Source: a virus
Direction: 5' to 3' (one strand)
Length of the DNA stretch: 64,000 nucleotides
IMG/VR virus record: IMGVR_UViG_3300044846_002605
Location: 1 to 64,000 of that record
How positions within the stretch are numbered: the stretch's first letter is position 1; every line of letters begins with the position of its first letter. The notes beneath the pieces were generated by a model. The model was not told where the DNA came from, did not search any database, and saw only the letters and a list, made by a program, of their open reading frames with translations. This document shows, piece after piece, positions 28,529 to 38,472 of the stretch. The translations under genes and the position numbers were made by a program.

Positions 28529-31249
28529 TTATACTCTTGAAAGTTTAAATCCAGCCGCAGCTAGTTCCGCCAATTCATTATCATCTAAATCTACCTCTCC
28601 TCCAATTTCATATACACGCCCACCATAAGCAAAGATTTGTCTTTGGTTGTTATAGTATGTATCTGTAGGATTTAGAACTTGATTACCAATGTCATTTGGA
28701 ATAAAGTTTCCAGCTTGATCATATAGACCTTGCTTCATTGTATCATAAGTATTGCTTGAACGATTTAGTGCAGAAAATCTAGCTGCATCCCTTTCAGGAT
28801 TCATTGCATTCATTTTGTTTGCAAAGTTAGTTACTTTAGAAGCAGCGTTCATATACATGTCACCAGCAGCACCTGCAACTTGATTCCAATTAATATCTAG
28901 TTTTTTACCTGCAGATTGTTCAATTGTTCCGGTTTTGTTAAATGGATTTGGTTGATTCGCTGGTAAACTACTAGCTTGTAAGTAATCAGGAATGCCGTTT
29001 CCATCTGCATCTTCAGAACCTAAGTCTAATCCATTATTTGCTCTTGGAATCATTCCTCCAAATGCACGGTTAATTAAAGCTATTGCATTTTTTAAATCCT
29101 TTGGATTAATGTTACCACCATAACTTTTCATGCTAGGATACATAAATTCATCTTCTTCATTTGGAAAATATCCAGCAGATGAATTAGGACTTGAAACAGT
29201 TGAAGTAGTTGAAACAGGTTGGGTTTGATCAATGTTTCCTACAAAATCACCAGTTGGATTTGTAAAACCTGCTTTTCCAGCCATATTTTGAAGTGCTGGA
29301 TCTACTTCAGTAGATGTTTGAATAACATTTGATTGCCCTGGAGAAACTACAGCTTGATTAGCTGTTACAACCGGGTTATTTGTTGTTACAGCTGGTTCAT
29401 TTGTTGATAAAAAATCATCTCCTTCATTTAACATACCCATACCAGAACCACCTGTTTTAGTAGAAACTTGCGAGTTTGAAGTATTTGCTGGAGGTGTAGT
29501 TGTAGTAGTTGAACTTGTTGAAGTACTAGCAGGTGCTGAATTATCAACTGTTGCTGTTACGCTAAATGGATCTTCATCCATTCTTTCCATTGCTCCCATG
29601 CCAGAACCACCTGTTGGTGTCATTGTACTTAATGAACCTTGTGGTTTTGTAGCAGGTGGATTTGTAGTAGTTGTAGCTGCAGGATTAGTTGTAGTTGCAG
29701 CTGGATTATTTTGAGGCCCTGCTGGATTCATTGCTCCCGCAGTACCCCAATCAATTGTGTAACGTACTCCTTTTCTTCTGTTGCCTTTCCAAATACTTCC
29801 TTCTTTGAATTTTTCAGCCTCACCAAGTCGCCATGTTTGATCTCCTACAGTACCAGTCATTCCTGATGCTAGTTTGTCAACCCCACCTATGGCTCCAAGA
29901 AATTGATTAGCATTCATGCCACCTGGCAAGTTAGCTCCAGTAATACGAGGATCATACATATTATTTGTACCAAAACCAGATACCATTCTTGCAAATGGAG
30001 ATGCACCCGCATACATGTTACCCCAAAGACCATTACCCATTGGGTTTTGATATGCTACAGGATTTATTGCACTTGTACCATAATTGTAACCTTGGTTTTG
30101 AGTTGCATCTACAACTTTAAACTGTTTTGTATTTGGATCATATTGATAATTCTTACCAGCCTCATAAGTTGGTTCAGGTGCTTTCCATGTTTTTAAAGTT
30201 GCTGCAACATCAAACTTAGCTTGTTCTTCCGGACTTAATCCTTGTCTGTAACGATAAGCCGCTAGTTCTGCTTCATCCGCAGTTTTATATTTTGTTACAT
30301 CAAAACCATCTACAGCTTTAGGAAGATCACCGCCATACGCCATTTGATTTCCACTAAGACTTGGAAACTCATCATCTAGTGTAGACTTAAATGCACTGTT
30401 TTTAACAGCACCAACAAACATAGATGTTCTATCTTTTGCGTAAGTTTTAGAATCAGTTCCAGGAGCAACTGCTGGTCCACCGTAAGCACGGGACATTAAT
30501 TTTTTAAGGTTCCCTCCAAATTTCATCATTTGCGCTTCTGGAGCAGCCATGTTTGGATCCATTTGTTGTGGATCTTGTGACTGTGCGGTCATAGTTGCGT
30601 CATCTCCTTGAGGATTTGTTGCTTGTTGCATTCCGCTTAGTTGCTCTATTACAGATGTTGCAATTTCAGGACTAATCTGACCTTGTTGTGCAGCAGCTTG
30701 TATCTGTTCCATAACTTGTCTAGCGTCTGCACCTTTTTGCATCATATCTTGAACTTGCTGCATTACTGCTTGCATTTCTTGATTGTCACCTCCTTCAGCG
30801 TATGAACGCAAACGTCTTGGCATACGACCACCATATCTCATTTGAATTTCTTCAGCAGGAGATGGTTGTCCACCTTGATCTGGAGCAGGTGCACCTTGTT
30901 CAGCCATTTCTTCTTGTGGAGCACTAGCTTGACCTTCCATTTGTTCTTCACCTGGACCTTGTTGCTGTTGACCACCTTCCATAGCTTGTTGAATAGCCAT
31001 TTGAGCTTCTTGCTCCGGCATTCCCATTTGAACAAATACCTGCATAATAACTTCAGGCGGAACTTGTTTGCTTAATAATTCAGCAGCAGCTTCAACAGGT
31101 TGTACACCTTGTTGCATCATCTGCTGAACCAATTGCATTATTTGTTGCATTTGCGGATCTTGACCACCTTGTTGAGGCTGACCTTGTTGCATTTGTTCTG
31201 GAGCCGGTCCTGGTTGACCTTGCGGCATTTGGGCTTGTGGATTTTCCAT
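28529..31249 (-). CDS. Predicted virion protein with Gln/Met-rich low-complexity head and repeated YGG motifs, 906 aa
   Basis: Start placed at ATG 31249 (MENPQAQMPQ); the longer frame to 31279 would use a TTG and adds only ten residues. About the first 220 residues are rich in Gln, Met, Pro and Gly (QQGGQDPQMQQIMQLVQQMM), with two or three short amphipathic helices of the IMQVFVQMG type. A Thr/Pro/Asn-rich disordered stretch lies near 510-680. Short motifs with aromatic-Gly-Gly recur: MRYGGRMP, MKFGGNLKK, MAYGGDLPK, MKSYGGNIN, FAYGGRVYE. The gene is 3 bases upstream of the 782-aa gene, which carries similar GG motifs. No enzyme domain is visible. A tail or internal virion role is inferred; large parts are probably disordered. 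Confidence 0.55.
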   Translation of the reverse strand: MENPQAQMPQGQPGPAPEQMQQGQPQQGGQDPQMQQIMQLVQQMMQQGVQPVEAAAELLSKQVPPEVIMQVFVQMGMPEQEAQMAIQQAMEGGQQQQGPGEEQMEGQASAPQEEMAEQGAPAPDQGGQPSPAEEIQMRYGGRMPRRLRSYAEGGDNQEMQAVMQQVQDMMQKGADARQVMEQIQAAAQQGQISPEIATSVIEQLSGMQQATNPQGDDATMTAQSQDPQQMDPNMAAPEAQMMKFGGNLKKLMSRAYGGPAVAPGTDSKTYAKDRTSMFVGAVKNSAFKSTLDDEFPSLSGNQMAYGGDLPKAVDGFDVTKYKTADEAELAAYRYRQGLSPEEQAKFDVAATLKTWKAPEPTYEAGKNYQYDPNTKQFKVVDATQNQGYNYGTSAINPVAYQNPMGNGLWGNMYAGASPFARMVSGFGTNNMYDPRITGANLPGGMNANQFLGAIGGVDKLASGMTGTVGDQTWRLGEAEKFKEGSIWKGNRRKGVRYTIDWGTAGAMNPAGPQNNPAATTTNPAATTTTNPPATKPQGSLSTMTPTGGSGMGAMERMDEDPFSVTATVDNSAPASTSTSSTTTTTPPANTSNSQVSTKTGGSGMGMLNEGDDFLSTNEPAVTTNNPVVTANQAVVSPGQSNVIQTSTEVDPALQNMAGKAGFTNPTGDFVGNIDQTQPVSTTSTVSSPNSSAGYFPNEEDEFMYPSMKSYGGNINPKDLKNAIALINRAFGGMIPRANNGLDLGSEDADGNGIPDYLQASSLPANQPNPFNKTGTIEQSAGKKLDINWNQVAGAAGDMYMNAASKVTNFANKMNAMNPERDAARFSALNRSSNTYDTMKQGLYDQAGNFIPNDIGNQVLNPTDTYYNNQRQIFAYGGRVYEIGGEVDLDDNELAELAAAGFKLSRV

Positions 31250-31311
31250 TTTTAATCTTGCTTGTGTTTTAATATACAAAAAAATTTTTACTTATCTTAA
31301 CTATAAAATGT

Positions 31312-34300
31312 TTATCTGTGAGATAATTGCTGATTACTTGCAGCCAAACTCACAAGGATTTCTACATTGTTGTTTTTAGTTCTTTTTAAAATTACTCTAT
31401 TATTAAAATGTCTGAACTTTTTTCTTTGAAATTCTTGCTTGTTGTAGTTCAAGTTTACAGGATTCAAATTGCGAATGTAACCATTATCTTCCGTCATCCA
31501 AATTCTTTCTTCAGCACCACTGTACTCACCTCTATCATTTGTTACATCCCAGAATTGATTAAATCTGTACTGTTGCTCTTCTTTAGAAAACAAGATATTG
31601 ATGTAGTTAGTTTGAATATTTGGGAATGTAAGCAACAATGGCAAGTTATTCTTTGGTGTAAGATGTAGTTTAAGTAATCCGGAAACTTGTTCTGAATTGT
31701 AAACTATAGCCTCATCAAATCCATGATCTAATACATGGAAACGGTCATAACAGTTTTGCTCATCATAAACATAACTTTCAATGTAGTATTCAACATTGCG
31801 CATAGTTGCTACAGCAAGTTTATTGTCTAACTGAAACTCAACTTCAAATGGATAATCCTCACCATAGTAATTACAATATTTGTTACAAACATTGTTGTGT
31901 TTCCAAATGCTATTATCCTTAGTTGTAAGGAATGTATTCTTTGCTCCTAAAGATAAATCTGGATGCCAATCATGGAATGACACAAACTCTTCAATTTTTG
32001 GATCATAACTCAAAGTCCATGAACAATCATCAAAATAAAGCGGATCCCCTGTTTTGGCAATAAACACACCGTTAATTAAAAACTTAGAACCTCCAATATA
32101 TTCTACTGTTACCGGCAAGTTTTTCTTTAGTCTGTAATCTTTCTTACAGAAATAAACCAAACTGTACTCATTGTCATAAATAGTTTGACATCCAATTCCA
32201 GCAACAGGATTATCTGTAACAGAATATGTTGGAAAGTCTTCTAGGAGTTTATACGGCAAGTAAATGTTTAACCAGAATCTATTTCCTTTAAGTGAGATTT
32301 CTTTTAATCCACCCGCGTAACAAAATATCTTACCTTGGTTAAGATTCATCCAGAATACACCGGCTGGCGTATTTAGTACAGACAGTCTACTTTGACATGA
32401 TCCATATTCATAAGATAACTCAGAGTTTGATAATTGCTGTAGTTGTCTTGAAAATAATCTACCATCGCCAATTGTGATATTGGCACCACCTGTTGTTTGC
32501 ATTTCATCTACACCCGGTAACATTCCCGGTGCTTGATTTTCAAACAAAATCAGCGCGGCTGTTCTATTAATTGGTTTTATAGATGTTACATTACTTTCAT
32601 AATCAGCATAATTATTTGGTAAGAATACTCTCCATTGATCTTTTTTAGCAAGTGAAACATTTTGCGCACCAGCTGCTTGTGGCAATGAATACAGTAATCT
32701 TCTTGGGTATTTTGTATAACATGTTTCAGATAGCAATGGATTGTAATCTCTAGCCTGCATTACTCCCCATGGAATCTTTTGACTTGCCATAAATGACCAT
32801 GACAAACTTCTATCAATTTGATAATAGTTGTCTGCCTTAATCAAGTTCATATTAAATATGGTTTTTAAATCTGAAAGAATTGGATAATGTTTTTTAGCAT
32901 CTGTGTCTTGCCAGTCACGCATATCTACATTAAACTCTGATTCTACAAAGAAATCGCGAACACCTGAATTGAATAAATACATGTATGCTCTTTTCAACAA
33001 AAACACACCGTTTTGTCCATTCAATCTATCAAAACAATGTTTATCACTTGGAGTAACCAAACTTGAAAAGAATGTTGATATTGAACCCGAAGTTATTGCA
33101 GTTTGTAAAGCTGCAGGAACACTTTGAACAAACTCCATTAAATCAAAAGGATCAGTGTCCATCCAAAAGGCTGTCCACTCAAACATTTTTTGCTTATTGT
33201 AATTTAAAATAGCACCATCTGGTTGACCATTTAACCATTGTTGAAAATAAAACAAAGTGTTTTTTTCAGAGTATTTTCCAATATAAGTATCACCACCAAA
33301 TAGTACAGGTGAATTAGTTGTTGCTATAGGTGTTACACATGAAGAAACCAAAAGTTGTCGTATAGATTGCAACTGTCCATATTGATTACGAAGTCTTGTT
33401 TTAAGTGCAACATAATGCGAAGAGGCTCTTCTAGAAAAATTATCAAGATGTCTGTCAGCTGGCATTGTTGAAACTCTAGGTGGTCTAGAAACATCTACTA
33501 TTGCTCCAGTAATATTTTCAATATTAACAGGTGTATCAAACATCACAGTTTCATTTCTGTAAATGTGATTAACAATATAATTTGTTGAATAATCTTGTAC
33601 CCCAGGATTTAAGTATCTAGCATCATTTATTCTGCGTCTTCTGTTATTTGCATAAGGCGCGGCAAATTTTTCATACTTACACAATGATTGATATTGTAAA
33701 GCAAATTGATGCCATGCACCTAATGACTCTATTAACTTAAAAGTTGTATCAGCACCTGCGGCCATGTAACTTAAAAACATTGGATTACCTAATGCCAATA
33801 ATGCTCCTTTTAATATACCAGGAGCAGCATCTTGATCTTTATATGTAATCTCAACAAATCCTGTAGTAACCCCAGTTAATGGAACTTGAGCCGCAGTTCT
33901 TGAAGCTGTAAGTAGTCCTGTTTGAGCACCACCTACTGCTGATGCTACACCAATATTTTGTCCACTTAAAGCATCGGCCATACCTTGTACACCAACTGTA
34001 CCCAAAGCCGCAGTTTCTGCCGCAGTTAATACTGCTCCCAATGGAACAACGTTACCTGAAGATGTTGATGAACCAGCAAAAATTGGATCATTATCAATTT
34101 GGTATCCGCGGTATTTTGCTTCACGAGAACCAATCATCTTAGTAATTGCATAACCAAATCCAACTACAATTCCTGTAATAAAAGATACATCAGTTATAAA
34201 TTTATGACGCGGATGATTTTCTGGTTCAACATAAGCACCTTGACTATTTCCCCATGCCGCACCATAAATTTTAACTTCATCATCTACTAAGAATGGTCTT

Positions 34301-36219
34301 GCAAACATGCAATCCGGAGAATGAAAAGTAAAGTGTTTTTTACTATAATTTGCATTAGGTGTGTAATTTATCAAACCTCCTTGAAGTGGTTCGTAACTAG
34401 TTGGCAAAGGATTAGATGAAATAAATGGATCAGGTCTTAAATCATTAAATGGATAATTTGCATACAATGCTGTTCTGTTTGTTATTAAGTTAGGCGCATC
34501 ATATTGAAACATGTTATTAATAAGCCCTTTGTATAAAACTGACTTAGATCCCGTTCTGTTGCCTCTTAAAATTTCATATCCAACAATGTTTGTAATTACA
34601 TTTCCATTATTATCTACAGGCGGCTGAATGTTATCAAATCTAACACCCATTATTCTAATTTTATCTCCACCATCTTTATAATGGTTGGTGATTGTAGTAG
34701 TAGATCCACCAGAAGTAATTACATTTTCTGGAAACTTATGGTGACGAATTGGTTGTCCACATAAATTCCAATCAGGTCTACCAGGTACATTTGAGTTCCA
34801 AATTTCTGGATGTTTATCATCATATAATTCAACTGACTCCCAATAACCCATTTGTCCTTCTGCAACTAATAGTCCGCCATCAGGTGTTGGTGTATTTGGA
34901 GTTGATATTAAAGTAGCTGTATTATAAACCTCAAATACTCTTGGTGTGTAATCAGGAGATTCAATATCATTTATTGTAGCAGGACAAGGTGCAACTTCAG
35001 ATATAGCACCTGCATTTCCACCAGCATCATTTGTTAAATAAAATTGACCTGCACCGCGTCCTGGAATATGATAACTATTTGATTTATCACCTGTGTTATA
35101 GACAAACCGAATAAAAAATGAATACACTTCATCACGCATGTATCCAATATTAGTTCCTCCGCTTTTATAGTATTCATCCTTATACTCTACACATTGCCAA
35201 AAAGTTCCAATTTGATTTGCCAAAGGTTGATAATTAAAGTCAAACTTTGTTGTTGGCCCTACTCTTAAAGCATACTGGCCAACATTAAATATAGCTTCTG
35301 ACTTATCGGGAATTGGAGTAATCACCGTTAGATCCGCTAATGGAACTACCGGAAGAGTGATGTCAATATAATCTATAGAAACAACATTCTGTCTGGTGCT
35401 ATAAGTACCAATCCTTCTAGCTACAGTTTTTTCATTTATAGTTGAAATCAACACCAATTCATAACTGTCAAAATTGACATCTAAATTGGAAATGTAAATA
35501 TCTATAGAGCTATTGACATTAGTATGATCAAAAAGAGTTAATGGATTAGATGGAATAAAGTAATCAGTTACTCGTTGATCATCTTCCATATAAGCTACTT
35601 GCGCTTGATATGTACCATTTAAAATACTTGCTACACCCTTTCCTTTAACAATATTAATGCATGGTGTTTCAATGAAAGATTCCAATCTAATTTTATCACA
35701 ATCTAATTCATCTGTATCTACACAAGTTGTACATCCATTTACAGTTGTGCAAATTTGTTTCCATGGAACATCTCCAATATCCAATACTCTGGATACATTG
35801 CGACCATCATCCCAATAAGCATTAAAAGAACAATCAAAAGTTGCTCTTGTGATTCCTTTAATCAGATTATCAGTATGAAAATTTAAACATTTGTCATTTA
35901 CAATAGTATTGTAAGAACAAGTGCCTTCTTTGAAAAGACCAATTTCAGAATCAGTGTTATTTGTAGAAAAAATTACCCACTTGTCTTCTTCTAAGTGTAA
36001 TGCTCCAATAATTGTATATGGAACAAATGTACAGAAGTTATTAGCAGGCTCAGTGCTAAGTTTACCTAAGTCCCCTTTTCTTGTATTGTTAATTGCGTTT
36101 CTGGCATAAGTCCATGAATTTTCCGGTAAATGAAAATCACTTGTATCTGTTACAAGTGATTTATCAAATGTTTTTTGATTCTTAAATGTAGAACTGCCAC
36201 CGCTTCTTTGCTTTGCCAT
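31312..36219 (-). CDS. Tail muzzle / stabilisation protein (crAss-like, P22 gp10-type)
   Basis: A 1635-aa protein beginning with a Gly/Ser-rich basic tail, then NSWTYARNAINNTRKGDLG and repeated WVIFST-like strands, the look of the large beta-propeller tail stabilisation (muzzle) proteins of crAss-like podoviruses, which close the lower end of the tail. A Cys-rich insertion lies near residues 157-176 (CTTVNGCTTC plus another Cys). A Gly/Ala-rich hydrophobic stretch near 675-770 may line the channel or loop out. It is directly downstream of two neck/ring candidates (2-base gap), the usual order. It is longer than the usual 1000-1300 residues remembered for this family. Assignment rests on N-terminal resemblance, size and context. 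Confidence 0.65.
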   Translation of the reverse strand: MAKQRSGGSSTFKNQKTFDKSLVTDTSDFHLPENSWTYARNAINNTRKGDLGKLSTEPANNFCTFVPYTIIGALHLEEDKWVIFSTNNTDSEIGLFKEGTCSYNTIVNDKCLNFHTDNLIKGITRATFDCSFNAYWDDGRNVSRVLDIGDVPWKQICTTVNGCTTCVDTDELDCDKIRLESFIETPCINIVKGKGVASILNGTYQAQVAYMEDDQRVTDYFIPSNPLTLFDHTNVNSSIDIYISNLDVNFDSYELVLISTINEKTVARRIGTYSTRQNVVSIDYIDITLPVVPLADLTVITPIPDKSEAIFNVGQYALRVGPTTKFDFNYQPLANQIGTFWQCVEYKDEYYKSGGTNIGYMRDEVYSFFIRFVYNTGDKSNSYHIPGRGAGQFYLTNDAGGNAGAISEVAPCPATINDIESPDYTPRVFEVYNTATLISTPNTPTPDGGLLVAEGQMGYWESVELYDDKHPEIWNSNVPGRPDWNLCGQPIRHHKFPENVITSGGSTTTITNHYKDGGDKIRIMGVRFDNIQPPVDNNGNVITNIVGYEILRGNRTGSKSVLYKGLINNMFQYDAPNLITNRTALYANYPFNDLRPDPFISSNPLPTSYEPLQGGLINYTPNANYSKKHFTFHSPDCMFARPFLVDDEVKIYGAAWGNSQGAYVEPENHPRHKFITDVSFITGIVVGFGYAITKMIGSREAKYRGYQIDNDPIFAGSSTSSGNVVPLGAVLTAAETAALGTVGVQGMADALSGQNIGVASAVGGAQTGLLTASRTAAQVPLTGVTTGFVEITYKDQDAAPGILKGALLALGNPMFLSYMAAGADTTFKLIESLGAWHQFALQYQSLCKYEKFAAPYANNRRRRINDARYLNPGVQDYSTNYIVNHIYRNETVMFDTPVNIENITGAIVDVSRPPRVSTMPADRHLDNFSRRASSHYVALKTRLRNQYGQLQSIRQLLVSSCVTPIATTNSPVLFGGDTYIGKYSEKNTLFYFQQWLNGQPDGAILNYNKQKMFEWTAFWMDTDPFDLMEFVQSVPAALQTAITSGSISTFFSSLVTPSDKHCFDRLNGQNGVFLLKRAYMYLFNSGVRDFFVESEFNVDMRDWQDTDAKKHYPILSDLKTIFNMNLIKADNYYQIDRSLSWSFMASQKIPWGVMQARDYNPLLSETCYTKYPRRLLYSLPQAAGAQNVSLAKKDQWRVFLPNNYADYESNVTSIKPINRTAALILFENQAPGMLPGVDEMQTTGGANITIGDGRLFSRQLQQLSNSELSYEYGSCQSRLSVLNTPAGVFWMNLNQGKIFCYAGGLKEISLKGNRFWLNIYLPYKLLEDFPTYSVTDNPVAGIGCQTIYDNEYSLVYFCKKDYRLKKNLPVTVEYIGGSKFLINGVFIAKTGDPLYFDDCSWTLSYDPKIEEFVSFHDWHPDLSLGAKNTFLTTKDNSIWKHNNVCNKYCNYYGEDYPFEVEFQLDNKLAVATMRNVEYYIESYVYDEQNCYDRFHVLDHGFDEAIVYNSEQVSGLLKLHLTPKNNLPLLLTFPNIQTNYINILFSKEEQQYRFNQFWDVTNDRGEYSGAEERIWMTEDNGYIRNLNPVNLNYNKQEFQRKKFRHFNNRVILKRTKNNNVEILVSLAASNQQLSHR

Positions 36220-36221
36220 AA

Positions 36222-37193
36222 TTAGTAAGATCTAAACATGTTATAAAAATTATGATACTGAGCTTTTCTATTCACTTCCCAGATGCGTCTTAGTTCACTA
36301 AAGTTTGGTGTATTTACCAAACTATATGCATTGTTTCTAGCTGCTCTTAATCTTTGTTCAATGATTTGAATTTGGTTTCCATTTACATTTTCACCATTCA
36401 TAATCATGTTTTCTAATACGCGTTGTTTAATTGCATACTCATAAAACTCATTAAGCATATCATGATCCGGAACCAATAAGTTTCCATCATCATCTTCCAT
36501 CATTCCTTGATAGTTCACATACAGCTTTCCTGTTTTAAAAGATGTGTATATAAATCCATCTTTGATATAGGCGGTATCTCTAGCCTGCCACGTTTTATTT
36601 GGACAATCTGGATCTACAACATCAGGGCTATTTATCATTCTTATAGAACGCATAGTTGTCCATCTCCTCGTGTGATATTTAAAGTGTTGGGTTAAGGCCA
36701 CAAAATTACCTTTGCAATCTAACTTTACATCTCCTATAGGTTTACACGAACATGTTTCATATTTAGAACCACAATCATTGCAACTATGTGGATGAGGAAC
36801 AGCACACGGCTCACAACTTGGTTCTGTAGGAGCAAGTGCAGGAGAACACAGATTTACATCATTCCAATTTCCTGGATTATAAACTGGCCCTAAGTTAACA
36901 CTTTCAACATGTGTTCCAGAAATCAATGGCTCAACAATAAAATGATCAATCAGCATGAATGTAAAATTCAATACCTGAAAGTTATTAGGGAGCTTTGCTC
37001 TTCCTTTTTCTATATCCAATACAACTTCTTTGGTTTTAAAAATCCTAAGTCCTAATTCATAGTTGCATCTTTTTGCAACTTTGATGAACTCTTGAGGATT
37101 AATAAAATCTTCTAAGTAGTATTTTTTAAAATCAGATTGGATCTCAGCCAATAACTGATCATAAGTTCTGTAATTTAAAAAAGTATTTGGCAT
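36222..37193 (-). CDS. Neck/ring (tail tubular-like) protein with Cys-rich insertion, 323 aa
   Basis: The start (LNYRTYDQLLAEIQSDFKKY) and the core (LELGLRIF-like strand, then ..KLPNNFQVLNF) fit the small ring or tail-tubular proteins that join portal and tail in crAss-like and T7-like phages. Residues about 122-158 form an insertion with nine Cys and two His in a CxxC...CxxC...CxC pattern, probably a metal site. The second half has YHTRRWTTMRSI and YINGFIYTSFKTGKLYVNY-like strands, then a C-terminal helix (NKIQIIEQRLRAARN type). It lies between the 223-aa gene and the muzzle gene with gaps of 1-2 bases. The exact ring position cannot be told from sequence. Confidence 0.5.
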   Translation of the reverse strand: MPNTFLNYRTYDQLLAEIQSDFKKYYLEDFINPQEFIKVAKRCNYELGLRIFKTKEVVLDIEKGRAKLPNNFQVLNFTFMLIDHFIVEPLISGTHVESVNLGPVYNPGNWNDVNLCSPALAPTEPSCEPCAVPHPHSCNDCGSKYETCSCKPIGDVKLDCKGNFVALTQHFKYHTRRWTTMRSIRMINSPDVVDPDCPNKTWQARDTAYIKDGFIYTSFKTGKLYVNYQGMMEDDDGNLLVPDHDMLNEFYEYAIKQRVLENMIMNGENVNGNQIQIIEQRLRAARNNAYSLVNTPNFSELRRIWEVNRKAQYHNFYNMFRSY

Positions 37194-37194
37194 C

Positions 37195-37866
37195 TTATCT
37201 CAGTATATTTTGTGAATTATCTCCAGTATCTGGTGGAAGTTTGGCAAGTGTCATCAACTCTTGTTGAGTCATTTGTTCAATTTCAGCAAACATGTAATCT
37301 GGAATTGTTACATTTCTATCTTGAGCTTGTGTGCAATCAGAATCATTCTCATTACAAAAAGCATCAACCGGTTCTTCAAACATTCCTTCTACAGATACAG
37401 CATCCCAAACAATATCTGGAAAATACAAGTACCCATTTTTGTACCAATAGTAGTGCGTCTTGTTGTATTTAAAATTTGTTGATTGTGTCATAGAAACATA
37501 AACTGCAGCCAAACATTGTTGAAACACATCGCTCCCATCAATTGGTGCAATTGTTCTAAAGATTGGACCATTACTTCCAGACATTAACTTTGGAAGTTTG
37601 TTTTTGGTTCGCATAATCTTGCATCCAGTTTTTATTCTAGCGCAGTCTGCTTCAATTCGGTCCACTTCAATTAACTCAACATACGGCAATGTTTCAAATA
37701 AGCTGTCGTACTGCATTAATTTATTTTCTACATCTTGTCTTCTAATTAAAGCTTTTGAATACTTTATAAGCAAGCTGTAAATAAAACGGTCTGTTAAAAA
37801 TGCATCTTCATTTACTAACTTGAAGACATTTCTAATTCTTGATATGGACTCTCTTATTGTTGTCAT
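37195..37866 (-). CDS. Neck/ring or head-tail connector protein, 223 aa
   Basis: Starts with an amphipathic helix (ESISRIRNVFKLVNEDAFLTDRFIYSLL), a feature remembered from connector proteins of Bacteroidota podoviruses that are annotated as P22 gp4-like or T7 gp11-like. The middle holds beta-rich segments with KIMRTKNKLPK and YYWYKNGYLYFP; the C-terminus is a helix (IPDYMFAEIEQMTQQELMT). It is the gene before the 323-aa ring candidate and the muzzle, so a place in the neck is likely. No enzymatic motif. Confidence is moderate because family names are recalled, not searched. Confidence 0.5.
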   Translation of the reverse strand: MTTIRESISRIRNVFKLVNEDAFLTDRFIYSLLIKYSKALIRRQDVENKLMQYDSLFETLPYVELIEVDRIEADCARIKTGCKIMRTKNKLPKLMSGSNGPIFRTIAPIDGSDVFQQCLAAVYVSMTQSTNFKYNKTHYYWYKNGYLYFPDIVWDAVSVEGMFEEPVDAFCNENDSDCTQAQDRNVTIPDYMFAEIEQMTQQELMTLAKLPPDTGDNSQNILR

Positions 37867-37868
37867 GG

Positions 37869-38360
37869 CTATATGTTAATATCAACAGTGGAATTATAAT
37901 TTACACAAAGACATCTAGCCCAATGCTTTTTAAAATAAGCACTGGCTTGTCTTCTGAACTGTTGAAGAGGATTAAATGAAAACATGTTAGCATTTTTTAC
38001 CATGGTTCTTTTGGTTTGATTAATATACACAATTCGCATCATGTTGTTATCTGTATCCCAATTTTTATGATAAACTGTTTTTCCTGCCAACTTTGACTTA
38101 GCGTAGTCTATAGACTTACCCTTTGCTTTTCCAGCATTATTAATAAACACAGCACCAATATTTTCAGGAAGTATTACTCCATAAATATTGTTCATTGTTT
38201 CTTCTGCCATGTTTGAATTAAATGCTCTCATGATTTTTATGATTGCAGACTTATCTAAATTGTACTTTGGGTGCAACTTATTAAAGTCTTTAACTTCTTT
38301 ATAGTTAATTACTTTTCCCTTCTTCTCAGTTACTCTTGGTTTATTTAAGTCAACCTGCAT
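37869..38360 (-). CDS. Conserved basic phage protein, 163 aa
   Basis: The frame extends to an ATG at 38432, but that start lies inside a transcription terminator hairpin and the extra 24 residues are its translation; the ATG at 38360 (MQVDLNKPRV) is preferred because it follows a good TAnnTTTG promoter box. The protein is basic (many Lys), with NYKEVKDFNKLHPKYNLDKS and a C-terminal RRQASAYFKKHWARCLC segment. It leads the neck/muzzle group: the next gene starts 2 bases after its stop. In crAss-like phages a small conserved protein of unknown function occupies this place. No fold was recognised. Confidence 0.55.
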   Translation of the reverse strand: MQVDLNKPRVTEKKGKVINYKEVKDFNKLHPKYNLDKSAIIKIMRAFNSNMAEETMNNIYGVILPENIGAVFINNAGKAKGKSIDYAKSKLAGKTVYHKNWDTDNNMMRIVYINQTKRTMVKNANMFSFNPLQQFRRQASAYFKKHWARCLCVNYNSTVDINI

Positions 38361-38380
38361 ATAATATACTAATTTATCCT

Positions 38381-38409
38381 CAAAAATACAAATTAAATAG
38401 TAAAACAAA
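38381..38409 (-). promoter_or_regulatory. Bacteroidota promoter (TTTG, 17 bases, TATTTTTG)
   Basis: Read on the minus strand, TTTG (38409-38406) is followed after 17 bases by TATTTTTG (38388-38381), the Bacteroidota -33/-7 layout. It overlaps the end of the preceding terminator and lies 21 bases before the chosen start of the 163-aa gene, so it would drive the neck, muzzle and giant-protein operon. Confidence 0.55.
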
Positions 38410-38429
38410 CCCCAGATTGCTCCGGGGTT
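38408..38429 (-). terminator. Terminator after the adhesin cluster
   Basis: AACCCC and GGGGTT pair around a 10-base loop and run into TTTGTTTT on the minus strand; another hairpin (GTCACA with TGTGAC) lies just before it at 38441-38465. Together they close the 47-38.4 kb adhesin transcript. Confidence 0.8.
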
Positions 38430-38472
38430 CATCCTAGTCAGTCACATAAACCAACCTTCTGTGACATTTTTT

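Noticed and set aside
31250-31279. TTG start for the Gln-rich protein
   Set aside because: Only ten residues are added and an ATG with a plausible AT-rich leader lies at 31249.
38361-38432. N-terminal extension of the 163-aa gene (24 residues)
   Set aside because: The extra residues translate a terminator hairpin and a promoter; the ATG at 38360 is the better start.
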